Source: an uncultured Bacteroidaceae bacterium (lineage in GTDB: Bacteria; Bacteroidota; Bacteroidia; Bacteroidales; Bacteroidaceae). Taken from it: a stretch of 64,000 nucleotides of DNA. The stretch lies in contig CAJOLW010000021.1 in assembly GCA_905235525.1 (NCBI GenBank), positions 31,829 through 95,828 of the forward strand, in the 5' to 3' direction. The notes under the pieces were generated by a model. That model was not told the DNA's origin. It saw nothing but the letters and a program-made list of their open reading frames with translations, and made no database searches. Each line of letters begins with the position of its first letter. Position 1 is the first letter of the stretch. Position numbers and translations under genes: made by a program. Shown piece by piece: positions 63,395 to 64,000 of this stretch.

Positions 63395-64000
63395 ATGAAT
63401 TCTGAAAGAGGTTATTTAGATATGCAACTGCTGCGCTTCTCAACGGCGGGCAGCGTGGATGACGGCAAATCGACGCTCATAGGTCGACTGCTGTACGACT
63501 CAAAGTCGATATTCGAAGACCAGTTGGAGGCGGTGGAGACCGCCTCGAAATCACGTGGCAACGAGGAGGTGAACCTGGCTCTGCTGACCGATGGTCTGCG
63601 GGCCGAGCGCGAACAGGGCATCACCATTGATGTGGCTTATCGCTACTTTGCCACCCCTAAGCGGAAATTCATTATTGCCGACACACCGGGGCACATACAA
63701 TATACACGCAACATGGTGACAGGTGCCTCAACTGCCGACCTGAGCATCATTCTCGTAGATGCCCGTCACGGTGTGCTGGAGCAGACCGTGCGCCACTCCT
63801 ACATCTCCAGTCTGCTCGGCATCCCCCACATTGTTGTGGCCATCAACAAGATGGACCTTGTCGATTTCTCGGAGGAAGTGTTCAATAAGATTGTGGCAGA
63901 TTACAAGCAGATGGCTCAGACACTCCATATACAAAATATCACCTTCATACCTATTTCAGCAAAAGAGGGCGATAACGTGGTGAACCGTTCAGAGCATACA
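63395..64000 (+). CDS. cysN: Sulfate adenylyltransferase subunit 1, 3' part outside window
   Basis: The first 202 codons of the GTPase subunit of ATP sulfurylase are visible and the frame is open to the window end. I chose ATG at 63395 ([19 protein letters not shown]). GTP-binding motifs are G1 GSVDDGKST, the switch I Thr in [16 protein letters not shown]3 DTPGH and G4 NKMD. The 23-base gap after cysD is made of ATGAA/TTATGAAT-like direct repeats. GTP hydrolysis by CysN drives sulfate activation by CysD. Confidence 0.95.
   Translation, partial: MNSERGYLDMQLLRFSTAGSVDDGKSTLIGRLLYDSKSIFEDQLEAVETASKSRGNEEVNLALLTDGLRAEREQGITIDVAYRYFATPKRKFIIADTPGHIQYTRNMVTGASTADLSIILVDARHGVLEQTVRHSYISSLLGIPHIVVAINKMDLVDFSEEVFNKIVADYKQMAQTLHIQNITFIPISAKEGDNVVNRSEHT

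Overview
The window looks like a piece of a Bacteroidales chromosome, most likely Prevotella or a close relative. No ribosomal RNA is present to settle this. The inference rests on repeated Bacteroidetes-type promoters (TAnnTTTG near -7, TTTG near -33), the near absence of Shine-Dalgarno sites, and typical family gene sets: mutAB, DUF3078, rubrerythrin, an AURKAIP1/COX24 mini-protein beside RNase G, GHL10, GH51 and GH2 enzymes without SusCD partners. I found no tRNA, rRNA, CRISPR array or complete insertion sequence.

Layout. 1-5000: the end of a cardiolipin synthase, a GHL10 glycosidase, an N-carbamoylputrescine amidase and a MATE exporter. 5151-11192: one reading frame holding two complete membrane histidine kinases head to tail, followed by a sodium/solute symporter. 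11224-16285: a solitary cytosine-5 DNA methyltransferase, a DUF5715 protein with a D-Ala-D-Ala peptidase-like motif, and a frameshifted malQ. 16519-20026: a kinase resembling plant galacturonokinase, a sugar-1-phosphate nucleotidyltransferase and a UDP-glucuronate 4-epimerase, interrupted by a four-helix-bundle gene between inverted repeats. 20162-28195: a frameshifted alpha-2-macroglobulin-like protein without the thioester motif, and a GH51 arabinofuranosidase. 28328-34262 (minus): a tyrosine phosphatase, panD, panC, a histidine acid phosphatase, cysK and metY. 34453-36875: a 45-residue secreted peptide on minus, and a two-PAP2 plus VanX-type dipeptidase fusion broken by a frameshift. 36965-40018: superoxide dismutase with a flavin reductase-rubredoxin-rubrerythrin fusion on minus, then two paralogous 169-residue proteins whose sequence pattern recalls single-strand-binding OB folds. 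40107-53874: mutBA, relA, rlmH, a GH2 beta-galactosidase, RNase G with the COX24-type mini-protein, and a DUF3078 protein.

54544-64000 is a tight operon, by eye richer in G/C, preceded by a gene-poor junction with repeats and a helicase remnant. It encodes a siroheme-type sulfite/nitrite reductase fused to TusA, then the route from glutamyl-tRNA to siroheme (HemA, HemC-CobA-HemD in one protein, HemB, HemL, and a precorrin-2 dehydrogenase), then CysD and CysN. Sulfate activation, sulfite reduction and cofactor synthesis are therefore in one unit. HemA and the HemC domain both lack the C-terminal domains normal for their families. This operon and the galacturonate-type salvage cluster are the two most coherent pathway modules seen.

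Three long genes carry frameshifts (malQ, the macroglobulin, PAP2-VanX). They may be real lesions or sequence errors; the sequence alone cannot say.
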